64,000 bases of DNA from Pedobacter sp. Leaf170 (GTDB taxonomy: Bacteria; Bacteroidota; Bacteroidia; Sphingobacteriales; Sphingobacteriaceae): assembly GCF_920984665.1 (NCBI RefSeq), contig NZ_CAKLBP010000002.1, positions 124,001-188,000 on the forward strand, given 5' to 3'. Under the pieces are notes generated by a model. That model made no database searches. It was not told where the DNA came from and saw only the letters and a program-made list of their open reading frames with translations. Below, piece after piece: positions 8,377-17,095 of this stretch. A program made the translations under genes and the position numbers. Position 1 is the stretch's first letter, and each line of letters begins with the position of its first letter.

Positions 8377-10986
8377 TTAAGCTAGATTTCTACCTGCATT
8401 AACAATTCCGAATACTGTTCTAACGGCTAATTTTTCTAAAGCGTTTTGGTCTACTTCGTTTTGGTCATGTTGTAATTTCTCTAAAGCAAAATGCTGAATT
8501 AAAACTAAAGGCAAAATAATTTTTTCACGTGTAGCAATAGATTTTTTATCAACCGGATAGTTTGCCATTAAAACCTCTTGTCCTGAAAGTTTTAAAAGCA
8601 TTGCCTTCGTTAATTCAAATTCATCGTGTAATTGGGTCCAAAATGCACCAAACTCTTTATCGTTTGCCAAATGAGCCGTAATCACAAAGTCTGATTTACT
8701 CATACTCATCATACAATTATCTACAATGGTTTTTAAATAGTCAGATGCTTCATAAGCTTTAACCACTTTATCCCAGTTGCCGGCTTTTTCCTGATTTTTC
8801 ATTGCAGTACCCATGCCATAAAAACCAGGTACATTTTGTTTTAGCATGCTCCATGCGGTTACAAAACTAATAGCCCTTAAATCTTCAAGCTTCATTTCTC
8901 CGCCTCCATTTCTTTTTACCGGTCGGCTGCTAATATTTGCCTGCGACAGTAATTTAAGAGGGGAAAGTTTTTCTAAGTAGCTTACAAACAAAGGGTGTTC
9001 TCTCAAATCGACAAAAGCTTTGTAACCATCTTCTGCCATTTCATCAAGTAAAGTCTTGTTTTCGGGGTCTAAAAGCACATTATGCTTTTCCTTTAAACCA
9101 GATGAAATACCCGCATTAATAAGTTGTTCTATATTAAATTCAGCACTTTCTACCGAACCATATTGCGAACTAATGGTTTGACCCTGAACGGTTAATTGTA
9201 TGTTTTTATTAGCAATTTCTTTACCCATTGAAGCATAAAAACGGTGGGTTTTACCACCACCGCGAGCAGGAGGGCCGCCTCTGCCATCAAAAAACGCAAG
9301 CTGTATGTTGTGTTTCTTAGAAATCTCTGATAGTGAGGTTTTACCATTAAAGATTGACCAGTTTGCCATTAAGTATCCGCCATCTTTTGTACTGTCTGAA
9401 TAGCCCAACATAATATCTTGCTTGTTGCCACGATTAGCCAAATGCGTTTTGTAGAAAGGATTGCTATAAAGTGTATCCATTATTGCTCCGGCGCCTTTCA
9501 AATCGTTAACAGTTTCAAAAAGCGGCACAAAATCTATTGTTAGTGATTCTTTACTCCATCCATTCCAAAGGAAAAGCTCAATAAGTTGTAAAATATCGCT
9601 GGCTTGTTGACAATTACTAATAATAAATCTATGGCATGCCTTTTCGCCATTACGTTTCTGGATGCCTTTAATTTCTTTAATGGTTTGAATGGTATCTTCA
9701 ATCAAAGCATCAGCTTCAGTTACATAAACAGGTGTTGCTTCTTTAAATGAAATTAGTTTTAGTTTTTCAGCTTCTGATAGTTTATCGTAGTTTTCGGGAT
9801 ATAAGGAAGATATAGGTTTATTTTGACGGCAATAAGCATGTACACTTCTCAAAACACGGCTATCCTGGCGAATATCTAATGAAGCGAAATAGTTACCATA
9901 AAGATCGATTTTACGTATCAAATCATTGACTAAATCAACAAATAAACCATCATGTTCTTTTAGTAGGGTTTCTTTAATCTGATTCAGGTTTTCCCTTAGT
10001 TCATCAGAAATGTCATGAAGCTCACAGGTTTGGTCGAAAGCATTTTTATAAAGTACATCATGTAGTTTAGCAATGTTTTCTTCTACCCCTCTAAAGGTAA
10101 TGCGGCGTTTAATTACCCTAAAATCACGATAGTAACAACGGAAGAGAATTTGGCGCAACATTTTAGAAACTTCTAAAGTTGTATCTGCGTGAATGTTTGG
10201 ATTTCCGTCTCTATCGCCACCCGGCCAAAAGCCCAACTCTAAAATCTTTTTGGTTTCTAAATTATATTCATCAAGGTTTTGGTCTATTTCCTCTTGGATA
10301 TTTGCCGCAGCGAAGTAGAAAGTGTTTTCTAAAAACCATGCTAAATTCAAAGCTTCATCAACCGGTGTTGGCGATTTTTTATTAAAAAATGGCGTTTTAC
10401 CCAATTGCTGCAATAAGGAATTCATCGAAATGATGTCATTATCTCTGATGGCTTTGGTTAAATCGGTAATAATAGCCAATACACTGCCCGGATAAAATTG
10501 TGTTGGGTGGGCGGTTAATACTAAGCGAAGCGAAAGTTCATCAATTAGCTTTTCGATTTTAGCTAGCATTGGTTTATTATCAGCATTCTTTTTTAAGATA
10601 AATGCTAATGTACTTTGCTCATCTGTAGTGTTTAGCTTCGTAAAAGAGGCATCTTCAACAGCATCAAAAAGAACAACCTGGCGCTCTATGTATTGAATAA
10701 AGCGGAATAGTAAATCAATGATATCTTTTCGCTCTGTATAGCTGGTAAACTTGGCGAAAAATTCTTCAATAATTTGAGCAGGCTTCTGTCCGTTTGCAAT
10801 GCCATCTTCACAGCTTTTAAAAAATAAAGGCAATAAGGTACCAGTATCTTTAATTTTATAGAATGGCAAGGTTAAAAACAGGCTATTGTAAAGTTCAAAT
10901 TTTGAGATTACCTCATTATTGAAAATGGATTCACGCTGTGTTGTTAAACGAAGTTTAGGCATAACTTTAGCAATTGTTTTGTACAT
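8377..10986 (-). CDS. ppc: Phosphoenolpyruvate carboxylase
   Basis: Catalyses PEP plus bicarbonate to oxaloacetate, replenishing the TCA cycle. The 869-residue protein has the family length. Catalytic His is in TAHPTQ at 158-163, where most homologs have TAHPTE. Further signatures are FWPGGDRDGNP near 255, LGYSDSTKDGGYLMANW near 550 and the mobile loop FDGRGGPPARGGGKTH near 590. The C-terminus ends RTVFGIVNAGRNLA, close to the usual Asn-terminated tail. Start ATG at 10986 gives MYKTIAKVMPKLRL. It is monocistronic, with a 1.4-kb gene-free region upstream. Confidence 0.96.
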   Translation of the reverse strand: MYKTIAKVMPKLRLTTQRESIFNNEVISKFELYNSLFLTLPFYKIKDTGTLLPLFFKSCEDGIANGQKPAQIIEEFFAKFTSYTERKDIIDLLFRFIQYIERQVVLFDAVEDASFTKLNTTDEQSTLAFILKKNADNKPMLAKIEKLIDELSLRLVLTAHPTQFYPGSVLAIITDLTKAIRDNDIISMNSLLQQLGKTPFFNKKSPTPVDEALNLAWFLENTFYFAAANIQEEIDQNLDEYNLETKKILELGFWPGGDRDGNPNIHADTTLEVSKMLRQILFRCYYRDFRVIKRRITFRGVEENIAKLHDVLYKNAFDQTCELHDISDELRENLNQIKETLLKEHDGLFVDLVNDLIRKIDLYGNYFASLDIRQDSRVLRSVHAYCRQNKPISSLYPENYDKLSEAEKLKLISFKEATPVYVTEADALIEDTIQTIKEIKGIQKRNGEKACHRFIISNCQQASDILQLIELFLWNGWSKESLTIDFVPLFETVNDLKGAGAIMDTLYSNPFYKTHLANRGNKQDIMLGYSDSTKDGGYLMANWSIFNGKTSLSEISKKHNIQLAFFDGRGGPPARGGGKTHRFYASMGKEIANKNIQLTVQGQTISSQYGSVESAEFNIEQLINAGISSGLKEKHNVLLDPENKTLLDEMAEDGYKAFVDLREHPLFVSYLEKLSPLKLLSQANISSRPVKRNGGGEMKLEDLRAISFVTAWSMLKQNVPGFYGMGTAMKNQEKAGNWDKVVKAYEASDYLKTIVDNCMMSMSKSDFVITAHLANDKEFGAFWTQLHDEFELTKAMLLKLSGQEVLMANYPVDKKSIATREKIILPLVLIQHFALEKLQHDQNEVDQNALEKLAVRTVFGIVNAGRNLA

Positions 10987-11150
10987 GGTAATACTACAAA
11001 AAATGCATAAGGTATTAAAATTCTAAGGCTTACAATTTGGATAATTGTATAATAAATTTTAATTTTAAAATCTTATTTGGCTACTTGGTAGTTTAATAAG
11101 AACATGTGCAATGTTTAAGGGCGTTGCATTGATTGTTAATTTTTTGGGTT
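10987..11150. other. Upstream region of ppc
   Basis: AT-rich spacer between the ppc start and the 11151-11186 hairpin. No open frame of note. It presumably carries the ppc promoter on the minus strand, but I see no convincing TAnnTTTG box. Confidence 0.4.
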
Positions 11151-11186
11151 AAAACAGCCGATGTAATAAAATACACCGGCTGTTTT
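11151..11186. terminator. Bidirectional terminator hairpin at the end of the repeat array
   Basis: AAAACAGCCG (11151-11160) pairs with CGGCTGTTTT (11177-11186), flanked by A and T runs on both sides. On the minus strand it is the first strong terminator found downstream of emrB, more than 1.2 kb past its stop. The repeat array would therefore be transcribed as a 3' extension of the efflux operon unless transcription stops within it. Confidence 0.65.
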
Positions 11187-11200
11187 TATTTAGGCTCACT

Positions 11201-12394
11201 GAGCCCCACCTAAATCCTCCCCGGAAGGGAGGACTTTAAGTCAGAAGTATATTTATGTTTAAAAGATTATGGGTTTGGTAGGGCTTTTTAACCCATTAGG
11301 TTTAACCCAGTATCTGATAAATCCCTCTTCGCCTGGAGAGATTTAGCCCCACCTAAATCCTCCCCGGAAGGGAGGACTTTAAAGCAGAAGTATATTTATA
11401 TTTAATGGGTTATGGGTTTGGTCAGGCTTTATAACCCATTAGGTTAAACCCACTATCTGATAAATCCCTCTCAGTCTGGAGAGGGAGCGCTCATAATTCG
11501 CCTTACCAGAAACATTGATAGGGTGAGGCTTAAGCCGCATTTAGCCCCACCTAAATCCTCCCCGGAAGGGAGGACTTCAAAGCAGAAGTATATTTATGTT
11601 TAATGGGTTATGGGTTTGGTCAGACTTTATAACCCATTAGGTTAAACCCACTATCTGCTAAATCCCTCTCCACCTGGAGAGGGAGTGCTTGAAGTTAGCC
11701 TTACCATAAACATTGAAAGGGTGATGCTTAAACCCCATTAGCCCCACCTAAATCCTCCCCGGAAGGGAGGACTTCAAGGCAGAAGTATCTTTATGTTCAA
11801 TGGGTTATGGTTTTGGTCAGGCTTTATAACCTATTAGGTTAAACCCACTATCTAATAAATTCCTCTTCACCGGGTGAGGGAGTGCTTAAAATTCGCCTTG
11901 CCACAAACTTTGATTGGGTGAGGCTTAAGCCCCATTTAGCCCCATCTAAATCCTCCCCGGAAGGGAGGACTTTAAGTCAGAAGTATATTTATGTTTAATG
12001 GGTTATGGTTTGGGTAGGCTTTTTTAACCTATTAGGTTAAACCCACTATCTGATAAATCCCTCTCCACCTGGAGAGGGAAAGCTTGAAGTTAGCCTTACC
12101 ACAAACATTGATAGGGTGAGGCTTAAGCCACATTAGCCCCACCTAAATCCTCCCCGGAAGGGAGGACTTCAAGGCAGAAGTATATTTATGTTTAATAGGT
12201 TATGGTAGGCTGTTTTAACCAATTAAGATAAAACCAGTATCTGATAAATCCCTCTCCACCTGGAGAGGGAGTGCTTGAAATTCGCCTTGCCACAAACTTT
12301 GATAGGGAGGCTCTTTTTATTTGATAAATTCCTCTCCACCTAGAGAGGGAGTGCTTAAAATTCGCCTTACCACAAACATTGATAAGGTGAGGCC
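11201..12394. repeat. Tandem array of ~197-bp hairpin-rich units (about six copies plus a partial)
   Basis: The motif AGCCCCACCTAAATCCTCCC recurs at about 11202, 11344, 11543, 11740, 11938 (one base changed) and 12135, giving spacings of 142, 199, 197, 198 and 197 bp; a partial unit fills 12318-12394. Each full unit holds three inverted repeats: TCCTCCC/GGGAGGA with a 5-nt loop, AATGGGTTAT/ATAACCCATT about 17 nt apart, and CCCTCTCCA/TGGAGAGGG. The first unit lacks its last ~55 bp. No unique spacers, so it is not a CRISPR array, and no consistent coding frame. Confidence 0.92.
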
Positions 12395-12395
12395 C

Positions 12396-13943
12396 CTAGT
12401 GCGCATCAGTTACAATGTTTGCATTTTTCTTAAATTTTTGCAAATACAAAAGCGGAATGGAGAACAACATAATTAATCCTGCAACCCAATAAGCATCATT
12501 ATAAGTAAGCAACATGGTTTGTTTTATTACTGTTCCTTCAATGGCTTTCATGGCCATCAACTTGGCATCAAGAAATGATGCGCCTTTTGCCATGAAGCCA
12601 TTTACCAGCGCATTTAATTTCTGTGTAAAAGCTGGGTTGTATTCATTAACATTGGTAAGCAGATTACTTCTGTGAAAACCCGAACGTATATGAATTAAGG
12701 TTGTTAATGCAGCAATACCGAAAGAACCACCTAATTGACGGCTCATGTTGTTTAGCCCCGAACCCTGACCAATCTCTGGCCCCGACAAATCTTGCATGGC
12801 AAGCGTTGTTAACGGAACAAATAATAAAGCCATACCAAAACCCCTGATTACGAGCGGCCAGAAAAAATCTCCTGTACCCGAAGCTAAAGTGGATTTGCTC
12901 AACATCCAACAGAAAACAAAGAATAAAAACATACCTCCGGTTGCCATAAACTGAGCCGGAACACCTTTCTTAAGCATAATTCCAATAAAGGGCATCATTG
13001 CTATTGTACAAATACCTCCGGCAATGAATAGCTTTCCGGTTTGTAATGGTGTAAAGCCTAACAAATTTTGCGCAAAAACCGGGAACACGAAAACCGAACC
13101 ATATAAACCAAAACCTAATATGAAAGAGGTAAACATCCCGATGGAGAAGCTTCTTTTTTTCATAATACGAAGATTTACGATTGGATGGTCGGTTGCAGTT
13201 TCTCGCCAGATAAACAAAAGCAAACCGAAAACAGATACAACAGCAAGGGCTGTTATGTATGGTGTAGAAAACCAATCTTCGCTTTCGCCTTTTTCCAATA
13301 CCGTTTGTAAGCTACCTACTGCAATCGCCAGTAAAGCTATTCCCCACCAGTCAACAGGTTTTCCCTGTCCGTCTTTTGGCGTTTCCCGAATAAATGTGTA
13401 GGTACAATAGGCTGCGAGTATCCCGACGGGAATATTCACGTAGAAAATCCAAGGCCAATCGGCAATTTCTAAAATGTAACCACCTATAGTTGGGCCAACC
13501 GTTGGGCCAACAACTGCACCTAAACCGAATAGGGCGGTGGCAATACCAACATCTTCGCGAGGCCAGGTTTCAATTAAAATGGCTTGCGCTGTAGAAATTA
13601 ATCCACCACCAGCTACACCCTGTAAAATCCTGAATAGAATTAATTCATTTAGCGATGTAGCATTACCACATAAGAATGAAACCAGGGTAAAAACAATGAT
13701 AGAAGTTAAAAAATAATTTTTTCGCCCGAAACGACTACCCAACCATCCAGACATCGGTAGGATGATTACGTTCGCAACGGCATATCCAGTAGATAACCAG
13801 GCGATATCCTCGAGGGTAGCGCCCAGGTTTCCCTGTATTTGAGGGATTGCTACGTTCACGATGGTTGTATCAATAAGCTCCAAAAGAGAAGCTGTGATCA
13901 CCGTAAAAGTAATAATCCACTTTTTTAAACCTACTTCGGCCAT
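12396..13943 (-). CDS. emrB: DHA2-family MFS drug exporter, EmrB-like
   Basis: A 515-residue inner-membrane protein with about 14 predicted helices, the EmrB/QacA (DHA2) layout. Motif A-like GWLGSRFGRKNYF lies near residue 65 and antiporter motif C-like GPTVGPTIGGYI near 150. It probably exports hydrophobic or amphipathic compounds using the proton gradient, handing them to the EmrA adaptor and TolC channel encoded just upstream (7-bp gap to emrA). Substrate unknown. Last gene of the tetR-tolC-emrA-emrB operon; the repeat array begins immediately after its stop. Confidence 0.93.
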   Translation of the reverse strand: MAEVGLKKWIITFTVITASLLELIDTTIVNVAIPQIQGNLGATLEDIAWLSTGYAVANVIILPMSGWLGSRFGRKNYFLTSIIVFTLVSFLCGNATSLNELILFRILQGVAGGGLISTAQAILIETWPREDVGIATALFGLGAVVGPTVGPTIGGYILEIADWPWIFYVNIPVGILAAYCTYTFIRETPKDGQGKPVDWWGIALLAIAVGSLQTVLEKGESEDWFSTPYITALAVVSVFGLLLFIWRETATDHPIVNLRIMKKRSFSIGMFTSFILGFGLYGSVFVFPVFAQNLLGFTPLQTGKLFIAGGICTIAMMPFIGIMLKKGVPAQFMATGGMFLFFVFCWMLSKSTLASGTGDFFWPLVIRGFGMALLFVPLTTLAMQDLSGPEIGQGSGLNNMSRQLGGSFGIAALTTLIHIRSGFHRSNLLTNVNEYNPAFTQKLNALVNGFMAKGASFLDAKLMAMKAIEGTVIKQTMLLTYNDAYWVAGLIMLFSIPLLYLQKFKKNANIVTDAH

Positions 13944-13950
13944 TTTGTTA

Positions 13951-15030
13951 TTAATTAGTAGAAACGGAAGCTTTCACGCTCATTCCAGGGCGTAACTTAG
14001 CTAACAATTCTTTTGATGGATGAATTTTGATTTTTACCGGAATACGTTGAACAACTTTAACGAAGTTACCTGTAGCATTATCCGGAGGTAATAAAGACCC
14101 TTTTGCACCAGTAATTGGCGAAAAGTTGTAAACTTCTCCTTGGATTTTTTCCTCTGGATAGGCATCAACTTCGATTTCTACTTTAGAACCGGTTTTAATT
14201 TTCTCTAACTGAGTTTCTTTAAAATTAGCAGTTACATAAATGCTGCCATCATTTACTACAGAAAATAAGGATTGACCAGCTTGCACCAATTGGCCTTTTT
14301 GCACATTCTTTTTAGAAACAATACCAGAAGCCGGAGCTTTAATATTTGTGTATGATAATTGAAGCTTAGCAAAATCGATATCACTTTGGCGTTGGCTAAT
14401 TACATTACTGCTAACAGCCAATTGCGATTGAGTTGTTCCAACTTGTTTAACAGCGGCATTATACTGGTCTTGAGCGGCCTGATAAGCTGCAATAGCAGAT
14501 TGTCTTGCTGCTTCTGCAGATTCTTTTGTTGCTTTTGCCTGGTCGAAAGCTTGTTGCGTAATTGAACCATCTTTTACCAGGTTTTCATAGCGGGCATAAT
14601 CTTTCTGTGCTAAATTTACTTTCACATTTGCTGCTGCAACGTTTGATTTCGCCGCTTCTACATTTGCTCTGGCCGTACCGGTATTTGCTTGCGTAGCTGC
14701 AATTTGCGATTGTGCCACACCAACTCCGGCGCTTGCACCTTTTTGTCCCGATTCAGCTTGCTCTAATTTTACTTTGTAATCACTATCATCAAGTTTAACC
14801 AAAACCTGTCCTTCGTTTACATGGGTGTTTTCTTCAAAACTGATGTCTTGTACGTAGCCACCAACACGAGCAACAACAGGGCTGATGTCGCCATCAATCT
14901 GGGCATCATCTGTATCTACATGTTTACTAAAATAATTCCACTCTGTGATACCAAAAACGATACCTATTACAAGTAAAACACCTAAAATGATGGGTACTAC
15001 TTTGCTCTTCTTTTTATTTTCAGTTGTCAT
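13951..15030 (-). CDS. emrA: HlyD/EmrA-type membrane fusion protein
   Basis: Periplasmic adaptor linking EmrB to the outer-membrane channel. The 359-residue protein has one N-terminal membrane helix (VVPIILGVLLVIGIVFGITEW, about 10-30), then the lipoyl-like half-motif DAQIDGDISPVVARVGGYV. A long Ala/Gln-rich alpha-hairpin follows (about 85-210), then the second lipoyl half (IKAPASGIVSKKNVQKGQ) and beta-barrel segments ending near LRPGMSVKASV, all typical of EmrA. It is 8 bp downstream of tolC and 7 bp upstream of emrB. Confidence 0.93.
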   Translation of the reverse strand: MTTENKKKSKVVPIILGVLLVIGIVFGITEWNYFSKHVDTDDAQIDGDISPVVARVGGYVQDISFEENTHVNEGQVLVKLDDSDYKVKLEQAESGQKGASAGVGVAQSQIAATQANTGTARANVEAAKSNVAAANVKVNLAQKDYARYENLVKDGSITQQAFDQAKATKESAEAARQSAIAAYQAAQDQYNAAVKQVGTTQSQLAVSSNVISQRQSDIDFAKLQLSYTNIKAPASGIVSKKNVQKGQLVQAGQSLFSVVNDGSIYVTANFKETQLEKIKTGSKVEIEVDAYPEEKIQGEVYNFSPITGAKGSLLPPDNATGNFVKVVQRIPVKIKIHPSKELLAKLRPGMSVKASVSTN

Positions 15031-15038
15031 TGCTGTAT

Positions 15039-16358
15039 TTATTGCGTTATTTTTCCTGTTGATTTTAATAATGTATAGTAAGCCAAGCCTGCATCAGCCT
15101 TTGCTATTTCTAAATTAATTTTTGCTTGATATAATAAGGTTTCAGCATCTATTCTATCGGTTACAGATGCCACATTATTTTTATACTTGGATGCCAATAA
15201 TTTATCATTTTCGGTAGCCTGAGCAATCGATGTTTCTAATACCTGGATTTTATTAATCGCTACCTGATAATTCTGAAAGTTTTTATTGATATCAGTTTTT
15301 ACATTATCAGATAAAATATCTTTTTGCAAGCTGATTTCACTTTGTTGAATTTTTGCTTCGTTAACTTTATTTTTATTGGTCCAAAGGTTGCCAATATTCC
15401 AGCTTACCGTTGCACCTAAAGTTATTGGCATTAAATATTGGTTTACCGGCGGAATGAACCTACCACTTGGGTTAATGTAGTAAAGATTTGCACCCACACC
15501 AACCGTTGGCAAAGTATTCGCTTTAACGGTTTTTATGTTATAATCTGCAACTTTGTTCTGAACATCTAATTGTTTCAATTCCTGGCGATTTGCCATGGCC
15601 AAACCAATATATTCATTTAAAGAAGCTGCTGATTTTAAACCTATGCTTGGATCTGTAATTTTAACTTCTGTATCTTCTGGTAAGCCTAAAAGGATATCGA
15701 GGTTGTAATTAATCACTTTGCGATTGCTTTCTATATCCAATTGGGTTAGCGTTACGTTTGCCTGTTGCAATTGGAAGCGAAGCACATCATTTTTGGTAAC
15801 AATGCCTTGTTCAAAGAAGCGCTGTGCTTGTTTAATCTGGGCAGCAATCGATTCTAAATTCTGGCCAACCACTTTTTTGCTTTGCTCTACTTTATATAAA
15901 GCATAATATGTGCTGATTACCGCATAAGTGATTTCTTCCTTGCTTTTGTCTGCATCTAGGCGAGCCACATCAGCTAGTAATTTCGTCGATTCTTTTGCGT
16001 ATTTTAATTTCCCACCGCCATAAACCAATTCTTGCACGGCTGCGGTACCTACAAAAGCATCCGCTCTGCGTGGTAATTGTAAAGATGAGCCGCCACCCGG
16101 TAAGGTAAAAGTGCTGGTAGGTATTTCTGCGTGATTGTATATAAAGCTAGCATTAGCAGTTGGAAGTACATTGTCTTTTACAACGGCTAGCTGCGCCTCT
16201 GCTTGCTGTATTTTGTTTTGTGATAATTTTAGGTTTTTACTATTGGCTATGCCAAGTTCAATTGCCTGGTTTATGCTTAGTTCTTTTGTGCTTTGCGCAA
16301 ACAAAGCCGCAGGAACTAATGATGCCACCAGCATTAATCTTATTGATTTGGGTATCAT
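15039..16358 (-). CDS. TolC-family outer-membrane efflux protein
   Basis: A 439-residue outer-membrane channel component with a Sec signal peptide (MLVASLVPAALFAQ, cleavage about residue 22). It is followed by two OEP repeats rich in coiled-coil heptads (ELSINQAIELGIANSKNLKL at the start of the first, NEYIGLAMANRQELKQLDVQ at the start of the second). Partner of the EmrAB pump. Its ATG overlaps the tetR stop by four bases (ATGA), indicating translational coupling. Confidence 0.93.
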   Translation of the reverse strand: MIPKSIRLMLVASLVPAALFAQSTKELSINQAIELGIANSKNLKLSQNKIQQAEAQLAVVKDNVLPTANASFIYNHAEIPTSTFTLPGGGSSLQLPRRADAFVGTAAVQELVYGGGKLKYAKESTKLLADVARLDADKSKEEITYAVISTYYALYKVEQSKKVVGQNLESIAAQIKQAQRFFEQGIVTKNDVLRFQLQQANVTLTQLDIESNRKVINYNLDILLGLPEDTEVKITDPSIGLKSAASLNEYIGLAMANRQELKQLDVQNKVADYNIKTVKANTLPTVGVGANLYYINPSGRFIPPVNQYLMPITLGATVSWNIGNLWTNKNKVNEAKIQQSEISLQKDILSDNVKTDINKNFQNYQVAINKIQVLETSIAQATENDKLLASKYKNNVASVTDRIDAETLLYQAKINLEIAKADAGLAYYTLLKSTGKITQ

Positions 16359-16981
16359 TTTTTTGCTGTTAAATAAACGGTTACAAGATTTTGTAAATGG
16401 GCGATGGCTCGCTCTTTAATCATTTTATTGTCTTTTGGGTTGCTTAAATCTATTACCTCGCCCTGTGAAATTTTATGAGGCGCTATTACCACATTGGTTA
16501 GCGTACCCATAATTGTCGAAATAACCATTCTTACATCCACGTTACTAAAGCTGCCATCTTCAATCCCATCAATGATGATTCTGTCTAAAATCAGCATGTT
16601 ATGGCTCATGGCATTTTTAATTTTATCATACATCTCGGGTCTTTGCGTTAGCGAAAGTTCTCGATGCATCATCTTATGGAAGGCAATATTGGAGAATATT
16701 CTATTCGCATAACCCTCAATCACTTTGTGTAATTTTTGCAGAGATGAAATTTTATCTTCATTGATAATTCGCAATTGAGATGCAAATCCCGCTATTCGGT
16801 TATTCATAATTTCTACAAAAACCCCTTCTTTCGACCCGAAGTAATAATTAATCATCGCCATGTTGGCACCAGATTCCTTTGATATCTGCCTGGTAGAAGT
16901 TCCCTCATAACCGGTTTCGCAAAACAACTTTTCTGCTGCTTCTAAAATGGCTTGCCTTTTGTCTACTTTTTCTGTTTTCAT
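16355..16981 (-). CDS. TetR/AcrR-family repressor of the efflux operon
   Basis: The start is placed at the ATG at 16981 (MKTEKVDKRQAILEAAEKLF); the longer frame to 17044 would run through the palindromic operator and has no TetR homology. The 208-residue protein has an N-terminal helix-turn-helix (about 10-55: ILEAAEKLFCETGYEGTSTR, then SGANMAMINYYFGSKEGVF) and a divergent C-terminal ligand domain. As first gene of the operon it most likely represses its own promoter through the palindrome at 17001-17026 and is released by a pump substrate. Ligand unknown. Confidence 0.92.
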   Translation of the reverse strand: MKTEKVDKRQAILEAAEKLFCETGYEGTSTRQISKESGANMAMINYYFGSKEGVFVEIMNNRIAGFASQLRIINEDKISSLQKLHKVIEGYANRIFSNIAFHKMMHRELSLTQRPEMYDKIKNAMSHNMLILDRIIIDGIEDGSFSNVDVRMVISTIMGTLTNVVIAPHKISQGEVIDLSNPKDNKMIKERAIAHLQNLVTVYLTAKK

Positions 16982-17000
16982 TTCTTTATTAGATGGCACA

Positions 17001-17026
17001 AAATTAATCAAACGATTGATTAATTT
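17001..17026. promoter_or_regulatory. Palindromic operator, probably for the TetR repressor
   Basis: Perfect inverted repeat with 11-bp arms AAATTAATCAA (17001-17011) and TTGATTAATTT (17016-17026) around the spacer ACGA. It lies 20 bp upstream of the tetR start and 70 bp upstream of the divergent GH9 gene, so it could control both. Size and position fit a TetR dimer-pair operator. Confidence 0.75.
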
Positions 17027-17095
17027 CCAAATGAAATGATACATCTTTTACATTATCTTGATAAAAGCTTAATTTTAGACGGAAAAAAAATTAAA

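Noticed and set aside
11201..12394. CRISPR array
   Set aside because: Units are about 197 bp and repeat throughout their length; there are no short repeats separated by unique spacers and no cas genes.
12664..13401. Additional frames of 81-125 codons within emrB
   Set aside because: They lie in other frames of a clearly conserved MFS gene and have aberrant, Cys- and Phe-rich composition.
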